Assembly (NCBI GenBank): GCA_005882135.1
Contig: VBDR01000044.1
Span: forward strand, 1-33,110
Source: Chloroflexota bacterium
Lineage (GTDB): Bacteria > Chloroflexota > Dormibacteria > Dormibacterales > Dormibacteraceae
DNA length: 33,110 nucleotides
Reading direction: 5' to 3'
A model generated the notes under the pieces. It was not told where the DNA came from, did not search any database, and saw only the letters and a list, made by a program, of their open reading frames with translations. Positions 6,430 to 14,421 of this stretch are shown here, piece by piece. Position numbers and translations under genes: made by a program. Position 1 is the stretch's first letter. Every line of letters begins with the position of its first letter.

Positions 6430-8033
6430 GCCCTCTCGCCGCGGCCCGGGGTCACCCCACGGCTTCGCCGCGGGGACCCCAGCAGGTAGGCGCGCGCGAC
6501 AAAACGGTCTTCGTCCTGGACTTCGGCTCCCAGTTCAGCCAGCTGATCGCGCGCCGCGTGAGAGAGGCCAACGTCTACTGTGAGCTCGTCCCCGGCACCA
6601 CTCCCTGGTCCGAGCTCGAGGCCAGGCATCCGGCCGGACTGATCCTGAGCGGCGGCCCGGCGAGCGTCTACGACGCGGGCGCTCCGCAGGTCGACCCCGA
6701 GGCCCTTGGCGCCGGCGTGCCCGTGCTAGGCATCTGCTACGGGATGCAGCTCATCGCCCATCACCTCGGGGGCAAGGTCGATCCCGGCCGCGCGCGCGAG
6801 TACGGGCCGGCTCTGCTGTCCGTCCAGGAGCCCGCCGGGTTGTTTCGCGGCCTGCACGGCGAGCTGCCGGTGTGGATGAGCCACGGCGACCATGTCAGCG
6901 AGATGCCGCCGGGCTTTCACCTGCTTGCCAGCAGCGGCAACTCGCCGGTCGCGGCGTTCACCGATGGCAAGGGCATCTATGGCATCCAGTTTCACCCGGA
7001 GGTGGTGCACACGCCGAGCGGACGCGCGGTCCTGCGCAACTTCCTGTTCGGCGTCTGCCACTGCAAGCCGTCCTGGACGCCGGGATCGTTCATCGCCGAG
7101 GCGATCGAGAGCGTCCGCGCCCAGGTGGGCGACGGTCGCGTCATCTGCGCGCTGTCGGGTGGAGTCGACTCGGCCGTGGCGGCGACCCTCGTCCATCAAG
7201 CGGTGGGCGACCAGCTCACGTGCGTGTTCGTCAACAACGGGCTGCTCCGCAAAGAGGAGCCGGATCGCGTCCTCGACGTCATGCACGGTAACCTCGACAT
7301 GAACATTCGCTACGTCGACGCCACCGAGCGCTTTCTGGCCGCGCTTCGAGGCGTCATCGACCCGGAACAAAAACGGCGGATCGTCGGCCGCGAGTTCATC
7401 TCCGTCTTTGAGGCTGAGGCGACGAGCCTGGGCCGCATCGATTTCCTGGCCCAGGGCACGCTCTATCCGGACGTGATCGAGTCGACCGCGCCTGACGTCG
7501 CCGTCACGGCCTCCAAGATCAAGACCCACCACAACGTCGGAGGCTTGCCTCCAGGCCTGCGTTTCCAGCTCATCGAGCCACTGCGCTATCTGTTCAAGGA
7601 CGAGGTGCGCGCCGTCGGGCTCGAGCTGGGCATGCCCCAGGAGATGGTTTACCGGCAGCCATTTCCCGGCCCTGGGCTTTCGATCCGCTGCCTGGGCGAG
7701 GTCACAGCCGAGCGCCTCGAGATCCTTCGCAACGCCGACTGGGTCGTCGTGGACGAGATCAAGCGCAACGGCCTGTACCGCCAGGTTTGGCAATCGTTCG
7801 CCGTGCTCACGCCGCTGGAGACGGTCGGGGTGATGGGTGATTACCGGACCTACGCCAATGTCGTCGCCGTACGCGTCGTCACCAGCGAGGACGCGATGAC
7901 CGCGGACTGGGCGCGCGTCCCCTACGAGGTCCTCGCTCGGATCAGCAACCGCATCGTGAACGAGGTCAAGGGCGTGAACAGGGTGGTGTTTGACATCACG
8001 TCGAAGCCGCCCGGCACCATCGAGTGGGAGTAA
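6426..8033 (+). CDS. guaA: GMP synthase (glutamine-hydrolysing)
   Basis: Converts XMP to GMP using glutamine and ATP. An N-terminal class I glutamine amidotransferase opens with [17 protein letters not shown]. It has the nucleophile Cys in GICYGMQ and the His/Glu pair in QFHPEV. The ATP-pyrophosphatase domain follows, with its P-loop [11 protein letters not shown], and the C-terminal dimerisation domain ends [11 protein letters not shown]. All key residues are present and the length is normal (~510 residues counted from the first conserved residue). The start is odd: there is no ATG/GTG/TTG in frame between the end of guaB and the conserved start at ~6501. CTG 6426, which overlaps the guaB TGA as CTGA, is the best candidate and would add ~25 low-complexity residues. 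ACG 6504 is another. A strong hairpin (6448-6480) lies in between. A longer open frame running back to 5412 inside guaB is an out-of-frame artefact. Confidence 0.93.
   Translation: MSPLAAARGHPTASPRGPQQVGARDKTVFVLDFGSQFSQLIARRVREANVYCELVPGTTPWSELEARHPAGLILSGGPASVYDAGAPQVDPEALGAGVPVLGICYGMQLIAHHLGGKVDPGRAREYGPALLSVQEPAGLFRGLHGELPVWMSHGDHVSEMPPGFHLLASSGNSPVAAFTDGKGIYGIQFHPEVVHTPSGRAVLRNFLFGVCHCKPSWTPGSFIAEAIESVRAQVGDGRVICALSGGVDSAVAATLVHQAVGDQLTCVFVNNGLLRKEEPDRVLDVMHGNLDMNIRYVDATERFLAALRGVIDPEQKRRIVGREFISVFEAEATSLGRIDFLAQGTLYPDVIESTAPDVAVTASKIKTHHNVGGLPPGLRFQLIEPLRYLFKDEVRAVGLELGMPQEMVYRQPFPGPGLSIRCLGEVTAERLEILRNADWVVVDEIKRNGLYRQVWQSFAVLTPLETVGVMGDYRTYANVVAVRVVTSEDAMTADWARVPYEVLARISNRIVNEVKGVNRVVFDITSKPPGTIEWE
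6448..6480. other. Strong stem-loop between guaB and guaA
   Basis: GGGGTC at 6448-6453 pairs with GACCCC at 6475-6480. The inner arms (CCCC, then CGGC / GCCG, then GGGG) pair around a TTC loop, with a single-base bulge on the left arm. It begins 19 bases after the guaB stop. It could be a palindromic repeat, an attenuator or an mRNA-stability element separating guaB from guaA expression. Its right half in reverse complement shares GGGGTCCCCGCG with the 3' end of purF (24158-24169). Confidence 0.55.
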
Positions 8034-8854
8034 CCGAGCTCAGCCTCGACCCCGCCTGGCGGAAGTCGATGATCGACAAGCTTCTGTCGGGGCAGCGGGT
8101 GGACGGAGGCTTTGGCGTGCATCCGTACACGAAATGGACCGGGGCCCACTGGCGTCTGGTGTCAATGGTCGAGCTGGGTGTGCAGGGCCGAAACCGGGCC
8201 GCCCGCGCGGCGGCGATGACCGTGCTCGATTGGATCGCGGCGCCCTCTGAGCCGCTCATAGTTGCCGGCAAGGAACGGCGCCATGCGTCGATGGAGGGCA
8301 ACGCGCTTGCGGTGTGCTGCCACCTCGGCATGGCGAAGAGCCTCCGGGTCAGGCATCTGGCGGAGGTGCTGCTCAGATCGCAGTGGCCTGACGGCGGATG
8401 GAACTGCGACGAGGACCCGAATGCCCACCACTCCTCGTTTCACGAATCGCTCGCACCGATCTGGGGCCTGGCCGAGTATCACCGCCAGACCGGCGACGGG
8501 CGCGCGCGCAGAGCGGCTCGACGCGCGGGCGAGCTGCTGCTGGAGCACCGCCTGTTTCGATCGACCGGCACCGGTGATGTCATCCATCCCGAATGGCTGC
8601 ACATCCACTGGCCGCACTACTGGCACTACGACTTCTTCCACGGGCTGCGCGCGATCGCGAGGCTCGGAATGCTCTCGGACGCGCGCGCGGACGAAGCCAC
8701 CGAGCTGCTGATGAAGCACCGGCGCGCGGATGGGACCTGGCGCGCCGATGGCCATCGTTACTGGCGCTTGAGCGGTGAGTCGGGGGTCGAGGTCGTGGAC
8801 TGGGGGGACGCCCACGAGCTGGTGACCGCCGCCGCCCTGGCCATGCTCCAATAA
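8024..8854 (+). CDS. Terpenoid-cyclase/prenyltransferase-fold protein of unknown function
   Basis: A 276-residue protein with the alpha-alpha-barrel repeats of the squalene-cyclase/prenyltransferase clan. It contains the QW-like motif [10 protein letters not shown] (~123-132), a first repeat [13 protein letters not shown] and a last one RADGTW. It is about half the size of a squalene-hopene cyclase. I see no DxDD acid motif, so it is probably not a triterpene cyclase. Striking features are a His-rich stretch ([16 protein letters not shown], ~189-204) and [11 protein letters not shown] (~138-148), which could bind metal. The start is GTG 8024, overlapping the end of guaA by 10 bases, and purD follows six bases after its stop. 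It is therefore embedded in the purine operon. Related stand-alone proteins are known only as repeat-containing family members; no function is claimed. Confidence 0.75.
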   Translation: MGVTELSLDPAWRKSMIDKLLSGQRVDGGFGVHPYTKWTGAHWRLVSMVELGVQGRNRAARAAAMTVLDWIAAPSEPLIVAGKERRHASMEGNALAVCCHLGMAKSLRVRHLAEVLLRSQWPDGGWNCDEDPNAHHSSFHESLAPIWGLAEYHRQTGDGRARRAARRAGELLLEHRLFRSTGTGDVIHPEWLHIHWPHYWHYDFFHGLRAIARLGMLSDARADEATELLMKHRRADGTWRADGHRYWRLSGESGVEVVDWGDAHELVTAAALAMLQ

Positions 8855-8860
8855 CCCGCC

Positions 8861-10132
8861 ATGAAGGTTCTCGTCGTCGGTTCAGGGGCGCGCGAGCACG
8901 CCCTGGTCTGGAAATGCGTGCAGTCGGACCTCGTCGAGCGGGTCTACTGCGCGCCGGGCAACGGCGGCACCGGCGGCATGGCTCGCAACATCGCGATCGG
9001 AGCGGCGGATGTCGTGCGGCTGGTCAGCTTCGCGAAGCGCGAGCGGCTCGGCCTCATCGTGCTGGGTCCGGAGGCGGCCGTGGACGCCGGTGTAGGCGAC
9101 GCGCTGCGCGACGCGGGCTTCCCTGTCTTCGGTCCCAATCGCCGCGCCGGCCGCATCGAGTCAAGCAAGGTTTTCGCCAAGGCGTTGATGCGGCGAGCCG
9201 CGATTCCGACGGCAGACTTCGAGGTCTTCACTGAACCCGCGCCCGCGAAAGGGTGGGCCCGCGAGCGTCAGGGCCGGGTGGCGGTCAAGGCCGACGGGCT
9301 CGCGCGGGGCAAGGGCGTCATCGTGTGCTCGGACGTCGAAGCGTCGGATCAGGCGATCGACGCGATGCTCGTCGAGCAGCGATTCGGGCGCAGCGGAGCC
9401 ACGATCGTGGTCGAGGAGCTGCTCGAGGGCCCGGAGCTATCTGTGCTCGCCGTCACCGACGGCGTCGATGTCATCCCACTGGCGCCGGCACGCGATTACA
9501 AGCGCGCCCATGAGGGCGACACCGGGCTCAACACCGGCGGCATGGGCGCTTACTCGCCGCCCAAAGGAGTCGACGACGCGATCGTGAACGAGGTCGTCGA
9601 CTGCGTCATGCGGCCCGCCGTGCAGGAGCTCGCGAGCTCGGGCGATGAGTTCCGGGGTGTCCTCTACGCGGGCTTGATGCTCACCAAGAAGGGCATCCAA
9701 ACGCTTGAGTTCAACGCGCGCTTCGGCGATCCGGAGGCCCAGGTCGTGCTGCCTCGCCTGCAGAGCGATTTCGTCGCCCTGGCGCTGGCGGCGGCAAGGG
9801 GCGGGCTCGCCGCCCACCCCGACCTGCGCTGGAACCAGCAGGCGTGCGTCGGCGTCGTGGTCGCGTCGGCCCACTACCCCGACGACGTGGCGATGAAGTT
9901 CGGCCAGCGGATTCATGGCCTGACCGAGATGCCCCCCGGCGTGTTCATCTTTCACGCCGGCACGCGTTTCGAGCCTGGAGTCGGGCTGGTCACCGACGGC
10001 GGCCGGGTCGTGACCTCCGTCGCCTTCGGGGACACCGTGGCGCAGGCGAGGGAGACCGCCCTCACCGGGGCTCGGCAGGTACGATTCGAGGGGGCTTTCT
10101 TCAGGTCCGATATCGCTCAGGAGGCCGAGTAG
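8861..10132 (+). CDS. purD: Phosphoribosylamine-glycine ligase (GAR synthetase)
   Basis: Second step of purine synthesis: joins phosphoribosylamine and glycine using ATP. It is a 423-residue ATP-grasp enzyme in the usual order. The N-terminal Rossmann-like domain has [15 protein letters not shown] and the glycine-rich [18 protein letters not shown] follows, then the ATP-grasp core with [12 protein letters not shown] and [14 protein letters not shown]. The family signature RFGDPEAQ and the C-terminal small domain complete it. Length and motifs are standard. The ATG at 8861 follows the cyclase-fold gene by six bases. The stop TAG shares its last base with the GTG of purE, so the two are co-translated. 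Confidence 0.96.
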   Translation: MKVLVVGSGAREHALVWKCVQSDLVERVYCAPGNGGTGGMARNIAIGAADVVRLVSFAKRERLGLIVLGPEAAVDAGVGDALRDAGFPVFGPNRRAGRIESSKVFAKALMRRAAIPTADFEVFTEPAPAKGWARERQGRVAVKADGLARGKGVIVCSDVEASDQAIDAMLVEQRFGRSGATIVVEELLEGPELSVLAVTDGVDVIPLAPARDYKRAHEGDTGLNTGGMGAYSPPKGVDDAIVNEVVDCVMRPAVQELASSGDEFRGVLYAGLMLTKKGIQTLEFNARFGDPEAQVVLPRLQSDFVALALAAARGGLAAHPDLRWNQQACVGVVVASAHYPDDVAMKFGQRIHGLTEMPPGVFIFHAGTRFEPGVGLVTDGGRVVTSVAFGDTVAQARETALTGARQVRFEGAFFRSDIAQEAE

Positions 10133-10593
10133 TGCAGCCAGTGGTCGGCGTCATCCTCGGCTCCAAGTCCGACCTGCCGCTGATGGAGTCGTGCGTCAAA
10201 GTGCTCGATGACCTCGGATTGACGCACGAGCTCAAGGTCTGCTCCGCACATCGAAATCCGCGTGGAGTGATGGAGTGGGCGACCAGCGCCCGCTCGCGAG
10301 GGTTGAAGGTGGTGATCGCGGCCGCGGGCGGAGCCGCGCACCTGCCCGGGGTCGTTGCGGCCTGGACAGACCTGCCGGTGATCGGCGTGCCTGTTCCAAC
10401 GCAGCATCTGGGTGGTGTGGACTCGCTCTATTCGATCGTGCAGATGCCGGCCGGCGTTCCGGTGGCGACGGTCGCCATCGGCGAGGCAGGAGCAAAGAAT
10501 GCGGCATGGCTCGCGGCGCGGATCATCGGGCTCCAGGACGGCGGAGTCGAGCAGCGCCACAGCGAGAGGCGGGCCGCCCTCGCGGCCACCTGA
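10132..10593 (+). CDS. purE: N5-carboxyaminoimidazole ribonucleotide mutase, class I
   Basis: A 153-residue PurE that moves the carboxyl group to give CAIR. Conserved blocks are GSKSDLPLM at the N-terminus, the phosphate/substrate loop [21 protein letters not shown], and [22 protein letters not shown] followed by [10 protein letters not shown]. The GTG start at 10132 overlaps the purD stop by one base and has AGGAGG (10119-10124) at good distance. An upstream frame extension inside purD is spurious. The next gene starts in its stop codon (TGATG). Class I PurE normally needs PurK to make N5-CAIR, and no purK lies in this window, so it must be elsewhere if this pathway is used. Confidence 0.94.
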   Translation: MQPVVGVILGSKSDLPLMESCVKVLDDLGLTHELKVCSAHRNPRGVMEWATSARSRGLKVVIAAAGGAAHLPGVVAAWTDLPVIGVPVPTQHLGGVDSLYSIVQMPAGVPVATVAIGEAGAKNAAWLAARIIGLQDGGVEQRHSERRAALAAT

Positions 10594-12410
10594 TGGCGAA
10601 GAAGAAAGCCCGAGTCCGACTCATCGACACGACTTTTCGCGACGCGCAGCAATCGCTTCTCGGGGGCTACCTGCGCACGGACGAGATCGTCCCCATCGCG
10701 GCCAAGATGGACTCCATCGGCTTCGCCGCCATGGAGGCTTTCGGCGGGGCTACGTTTGAGACGCAGCTGCGCATCCACGAGGATCCATGGGATTTCCTGC
10801 GCAAGCTGAACAACGCGACGCCGAACACCCCGATCCAGGCGTTGGTCCGCGGGCAGAACCTCGTCGCCAAACGCAACTTCTCCGACGACGTTGTCGAGCT
10901 GTTCATCAAGCACGCGGCGAAGGCGGGCGTCGACGTCTTTCGCATCTTCGACCCGCTCAACGACCTGCGCAACATGGAGGCTTCGATCGCGGCCGCGCTC
11001 AAAGCCAAGAAAAGGGTCCAGGGCACGCTCAGCTACGCGATCTCGCCCGCCCACAACATCGAGCTGTGGGGCTCGCTCGCAAAAGGCCTGGTCAACATGG
11101 GCTGCCACGAGATCGTGATCAAGGACACATCGGGGCTGCTCAGCCCGCAGGCGACGTGGGAGCTCGTGACGGCGCTGAAGGCCGCGGTCAAAGTCCCCAT
11201 CGACGTGCACTCGCACTGTTCGAGCGGCATGGCGCCCATGGCCTACATGGCCGCGGTCGAGGCCGGTGCCGAGATCCTGGACGTCGCGATCTCACCCCTG
11301 GCATGGGGCGCCTCACAGCCTGCAGCCGAAAGCGTGGTGGCCGCGCTTGAAGGCGGCGAGTTCGACACCGGCCTCGATCTCGAAAAGATGTGGGATGTCC
11401 AGCACGACGTCGAGGAGCTGAAGCGCCGCCACATCGAGCACCTGAGCCCGGTGGCGGACCGCGTCGACGCCAGCATCCTCCGCTACCGCATGCCCGGCTT
11501 CATGCTCGAGGACATCTATCGCCAGCTCGATGCCAGCCACGCGACGGACCGCCTGAGCGAGGTTCTCGAAGAGGCGAACCGCGTCCGGAAGGACCTGGGC
11601 TATCCGCCGCTGGTGGCGCCGATCCGGCAGATGATCGCCGCACAGGCGGTCTACAACGTGACCGGGGGCGAGCGCTACGCGACCGTCACGCAGGAGCTCA
11701 AGGACTACCTCCAGGGCCTCTACGGCCGGCCGCCCGTGCCTGCCGACCACGAGCTGCGCAGGCTGGTGCTGGGCCGCGAGGAGCCGATCACGATCCGGCC
11801 CGCCGACCTGCTCGAGCCGCAGGTCGAGGGCGCTCGGCAGCAGGTGAAGAAGCTTGGCTACGACGCCACCGACGACTCGGTGCTGATCCAGCTGATGTTT
11901 CCGAGCCTTGCGCTCGACTATATGCGCGGCCCGCAGCCGGAACACAAAGACGGCGCCGGGCGCGGGCAAGGCCCACTTCAGAAGGAGAAACCCGCTGCTG
12001 TCGAGCCGGCGCAGCCCGTGGCGGTTCAGGCTGCCGCGCCCAATCCCGCGCCGGCGCCGCCGGCGGCTGAGTTTGAGGTCGAGGTGGAAGGCGAGGTCTT
12101 CAAGGTGCGGGTCAGCGGGACCGGGCTTTACGTCATGTCTGCGCCTCCCGCGCAGGCCTCTTCCGGCAACTCCGCCCCCCCGCCGCCGAAGGTCGGCGAG
12201 GGTACGGTGATCGCGCCCATGCAGGGGCTGATCGTCAAGGTACCGGTCAAGGCCGGCGACGTCGTGAAGCTCGGCGAAGTCGTTGCCGTGCTCGAGGCGA
12301 TGAAGATGCAGAACGATATCGTCACCACCGTGGCGGGCAAGGTCAGCGCCGTCTACGTCAGGGAGGGCGAGGTCGTGAGCCCGAACCAACCCCTGCTTGC
12401 AATCGGTTGA
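10593..12410 (+). CDS. pycB: Pyruvate carboxylase subunit B (carboxyltransferase + biotin carrier)
   Basis: A 605-residue enzyme that moves CO2 from biotin to pyruvate, giving oxaloacetate. The carboxyltransferase TIM-barrel opens with RLIDTTFRDAQQSLL and has the FRIFDPLND segment. The lysine that is carbamylated in the family is in VIKDTSG, and the metal-binding His pair is in HSHCSSGMAPM. The conserved C-terminal PYC domain follows. After a Pro/Ala-rich linker (~445-520) comes a biotinyl domain with the attachment lysine in EAMKMQN. The carboxylase subunit follows directly with a TTGA overlap, so the pair forms a two-subunit pyruvate carboxylase. The alternatives are an oxaloacetate decarboxylase alpha subunit or a transcarboxylase 5S subunit; the neighbouring biotin carboxylase argues against both. 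The ATG start overlaps the purE stop. Confidence 0.86.
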   Translation: MAKKKARVRLIDTTFRDAQQSLLGGYLRTDEIVPIAAKMDSIGFAAMEAFGGATFETQLRIHEDPWDFLRKLNNATPNTPIQALVRGQNLVAKRNFSDDVVELFIKHAAKAGVDVFRIFDPLNDLRNMEASIAAALKAKKRVQGTLSYAISPAHNIELWGSLAKGLVNMGCHEIVIKDTSGLLSPQATWELVTALKAAVKVPIDVHSHCSSGMAPMAYMAAVEAGAEILDVAISPLAWGASQPAAESVVAALEGGEFDTGLDLEKMWDVQHDVEELKRRHIEHLSPVADRVDASILRYRMPGFMLEDIYRQLDASHATDRLSEVLEEANRVRKDLGYPPLVAPIRQMIAAQAVYNVTGGERYATVTQELKDYLQGLYGRPPVPADHELRRLVLGREEPITIRPADLLEPQVEGARQQVKKLGYDATDDSVLIQLMFPSLALDYMRGPQPEHKDGAGRGQGPLQKEKPAAVEPAQPVAVQAAAPNPAPAPPAAEFEVEVEGEVFKVRVSGTGLYVMSAPPAQASSGNSAPPPPKVGEGTVIAPMQGLIVKVPVKAGDVVKLGEVVAVLEAMKMQNDIVTTVAGKVSAVYVREGEVVSPNQPLLAIG

Positions 12411-13861
12411 AGAAAAAACTCTTCAACAAGGTATTGATCGCGAACCGGGGCGAGATCGCCATCCGCGTCATGCGTGCATGTCGCGAGCTCGGGATCGCAA
12501 CCGCCGCCATCTACTCGGACGCCGACCGCAGCGCGATCCACGTCCGCTACGCCGATGAGGCGCACCACATCGGGGGCGCGGCGGCGACGGAGTCCTATCT
12601 GCAGCTGGACCGAATCGTCAAGGTCGCGCACGACTGTGGCGCGGATGCCATCCATCCGGGCTACGGATTCCTGGCCGAGAAGCCGGCGTTCCCTGACGCC
12701 TGCGAGGCGGCCGGCATCAAGTTCATCGGTCCACCCGCTTCGGCCATGCGCGCGCTCGGATCCAAGCTCGCCGCCCGCCAGCTCGCCGCGCAGCACGGCG
12801 TGCCGGTCACGCCAGGCAGCGGCGCAGTCGAGCCCGGGACGGCGCTCGAGGCCGCGCGCAAGATCGGCTTTCCGGTGATGTTGAAACCGTCGGGCGGCGG
12901 CGGGGGCATCGGGATGAAAGTCGTCGAATCGGAAAAGGAGCTCGCGGCGGCGATCGAGAGCACCGCCCAGGCCGCGCGTTCGGCGTTCGGTGATGCGACG
13001 GTCTACCTCGAACGGTATGTGCGCAATCCGAGGCACATCGAGATCCAGGTGATATGTGACAGTCACGGCAACGCAGCGCATCTCGGCGAGCGCGAATGCT
13101 CGATCCAGCGGCGCCACCAGAAGATCATGGAGGAGACTCCTTCGCCCGCCCTGACGGCGGACATCCGGGCCGCGATGGGCGATGCCGCGATCCGAGCCGC
13201 GACCGCCGCGGGTTACGTCAACGCAGGCACCGTCGAGTTCATCTTCAGCGAAGGCGACTTCTATTTCCTCGAAGTCAACGCCCGCTTACAGGTGGAGCAT
13301 CCGATCACCGAGGCGGTAACGGGCGTCGATCTCGTCAAGGAGCAGATCCGGGTCGCAGCCGGTCTCGAGCTGAGCTTCAAGCAGCGCGAAGTCGAGTGGA
13401 GAGGCCACGCGATCGAGATGCGGATCAACGCCGAGGACCCGATGCGCAAGTTCATCCCCAACCCGCGTCGGATCTCGCGCTGGGTGGCGCCCGCGGGGCC
13501 GGGCGTGCGGGTGGACTCAGGCTTCGGACCCGGCTCCGACGTGCCGCCGAACTACGACTCGCTGGTCGCCAAGCTGATCGTCCATGGCAGCGACCGCGCC
13601 GAGGCGATCGCCCGGGCGAGCCGCGCCCTGCGCGAATTCGTCGTGGTGGGGCCGGCGACCACGATTCCGTATCACCGAGCGATTCTGGACAACGCCGACT
13701 TCCGAGCCGGCAACCTCAGCACGCGGTTCATCGAGGACCACCCGCAGCTGGTCGAGCTGGCGAGGAAGTTCGCTGAGGACCAATCGCCCTTTGACTACGG
13801 GCCCGACCCGCGCCACGTCGCCGCTGCCGCGGCCGCCGTCGCGTCCATGGTGCGCCAATAG
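12407..13861 (+). CDS. pycA: Biotin carboxylase subunit (pyruvate carboxylase subunit A / AccC-like)
   Basis: A 484-residue ATP-grasp biotin carboxylase that loads bicarbonate onto biotin. The N-terminal domain has VLIANRGEIAIRVMRAC, followed by HPGYGFLAE. The glycine-rich ATP loop is KPSGGGGGIGMK. The catalytic core has RHIEIQV, RECSIQRRHQK and EVNARLQVEHPITE, and the C-terminal domain has INAEDP and YDSLVAKLIVHG. The length (a little over 450) is that of AccC-type single subunits. The TTG start forms a TTGA overlap with the preceding carboxyltransferase gene. The tail after about residue 445 is Ala-rich and poorly conserved. It could also serve acetyl-CoA carboxylase, but its only visible partner is the adjacent carboxyltransferase. 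Confidence 0.9.
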   Translation: MKKKLFNKVLIANRGEIAIRVMRACRELGIATAAIYSDADRSAIHVRYADEAHHIGGAAATESYLQLDRIVKVAHDCGADAIHPGYGFLAEKPAFPDACEAAGIKFIGPPASAMRALGSKLAARQLAAQHGVPVTPGSGAVEPGTALEAARKIGFPVMLKPSGGGGGIGMKVVESEKELAAAIESTAQAARSAFGDATVYLERYVRNPRHIEIQVICDSHGNAAHLGERECSIQRRHQKIMEETPSPALTADIRAAMGDAAIRAATAAGYVNAGTVEFIFSEGDFYFLEVNARLQVEHPITEAVTGVDLVKEQIRVAAGLELSFKQREVEWRGHAIEMRINAEDPMRKFIPNPRRISRWVAPAGPGVRVDSGFGPGSDVPPNYDSLVAKLIVHGSDRAEAIARASRALREFVVVGPATTIPYHRAILDNADFRAGNLSTRFIEDHPQLVELARKFAEDQSPFDYGPDPRHVAAAAAAVASMVRQ

Positions 13862-14421
13862 CTCCGCTCGAGCACCCGGAGACCGGCCGGCCGTTTGAAG
13901 TCGCCGGGTCGACAGTTCGGGGCGCGTCCGGCAACTTCGAGCTCCGCGATGACGCGATCCGCTTTCCGGACGGCGCCGACGCGCTCTACACAGTGGTCGC
14001 CAACCCTGACTCCGCGTTTGTCGTCCCGCGATTCGACAACGGCGACACGATGCTGGTCCGGCAGTGGCGGCATGCATGGGAAACGTCGTCCTGGGAGGTG
14101 CCTGCGGGCACCTTCGACGATGGCGAAGACGCGATGGAGTGTGCACGGCGCGAGCTGGCCGAGGAAACAGGATTGGTGGCCGCGCGTTACACATCGCTGG
14201 GAGTGGTTCACGGCGCGGCTTTTCTCACCGGCCGCGCGCATCTCTTTCTGGCCGAAAGCCTGACCGAGGCCGCTCGCAGCCCCGAGACGTACGAGCAGGA
14301 CATGGAGGTTTTGCGGCTTCCTTTTACGGAGGCGCTGAACGCCGCGCTCGAAGGTCAGATCGTGCACTCGGGCTCGGTCACCGCCCTGTGCCGTGCAGCC
14401 CGGGCGTTGAAGCTGCTCTAG
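13858..14421 (+). CDS. NUDIX hydrolase, ADP-ribose pyrophosphatase-like
   Basis: A NUDIX enzyme that hydrolyses nucleoside-diphosphate-linked substrates, probably ADP-ribose or a sugar nucleotide. The NUDIX box is complete: GTFDDGE, seven residues, then RELAEETGL, preceded by VRQWRHAWETSSWEVPAG. The first canonical start (GTG 13993) would cut off a stretch that looks like a normal ADPRase N-terminus (FEVAGSTVRG, FELRDDAIRFPDG, YTVVANPD). The frame is open back to the carboxylase stop. In it the only start-like codon before the conserved part is ATA 13858, which overlaps that stop as ATAG. I give 13858 as the likely outer limit; the start is uncertain. The 3' end overlaps the convergent anti-sigma gene by four bases (CTAG). 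It could clear ADP-ribose or oxidised nucleotides. Confidence 0.82.
   Translation: MAPLEHPETGRPFEVAGSTVRGASGNFELRDDAIRFPDGADALYTVVANPDSAFVVPRFDNGDTMLVRQWRHAWETSSWEVPAGTFDDGEDAMECARRELAEETGLVAARYTSLGVVHGAAFLTGRAHLFLAESLTEAARSPETYEQDMEVLRLPFTEALNAALEGQIVHSGSVTALCRAARALKLL

Noticed and set aside
6448..6480. Hairpin as a purine or guanine riboswitch
   Set aside because: No purine-riboswitch three-way junction or conserved core is seen; it is a simple extended stem.
12407..13861. Possible acetyl-CoA carboxylase rather than pyruvate carboxylase
   Set aside because: The adjacent, coupled gene is a pyruvate-type carboxyltransferase with its own biotinyl domain; no accB or accD is nearby.
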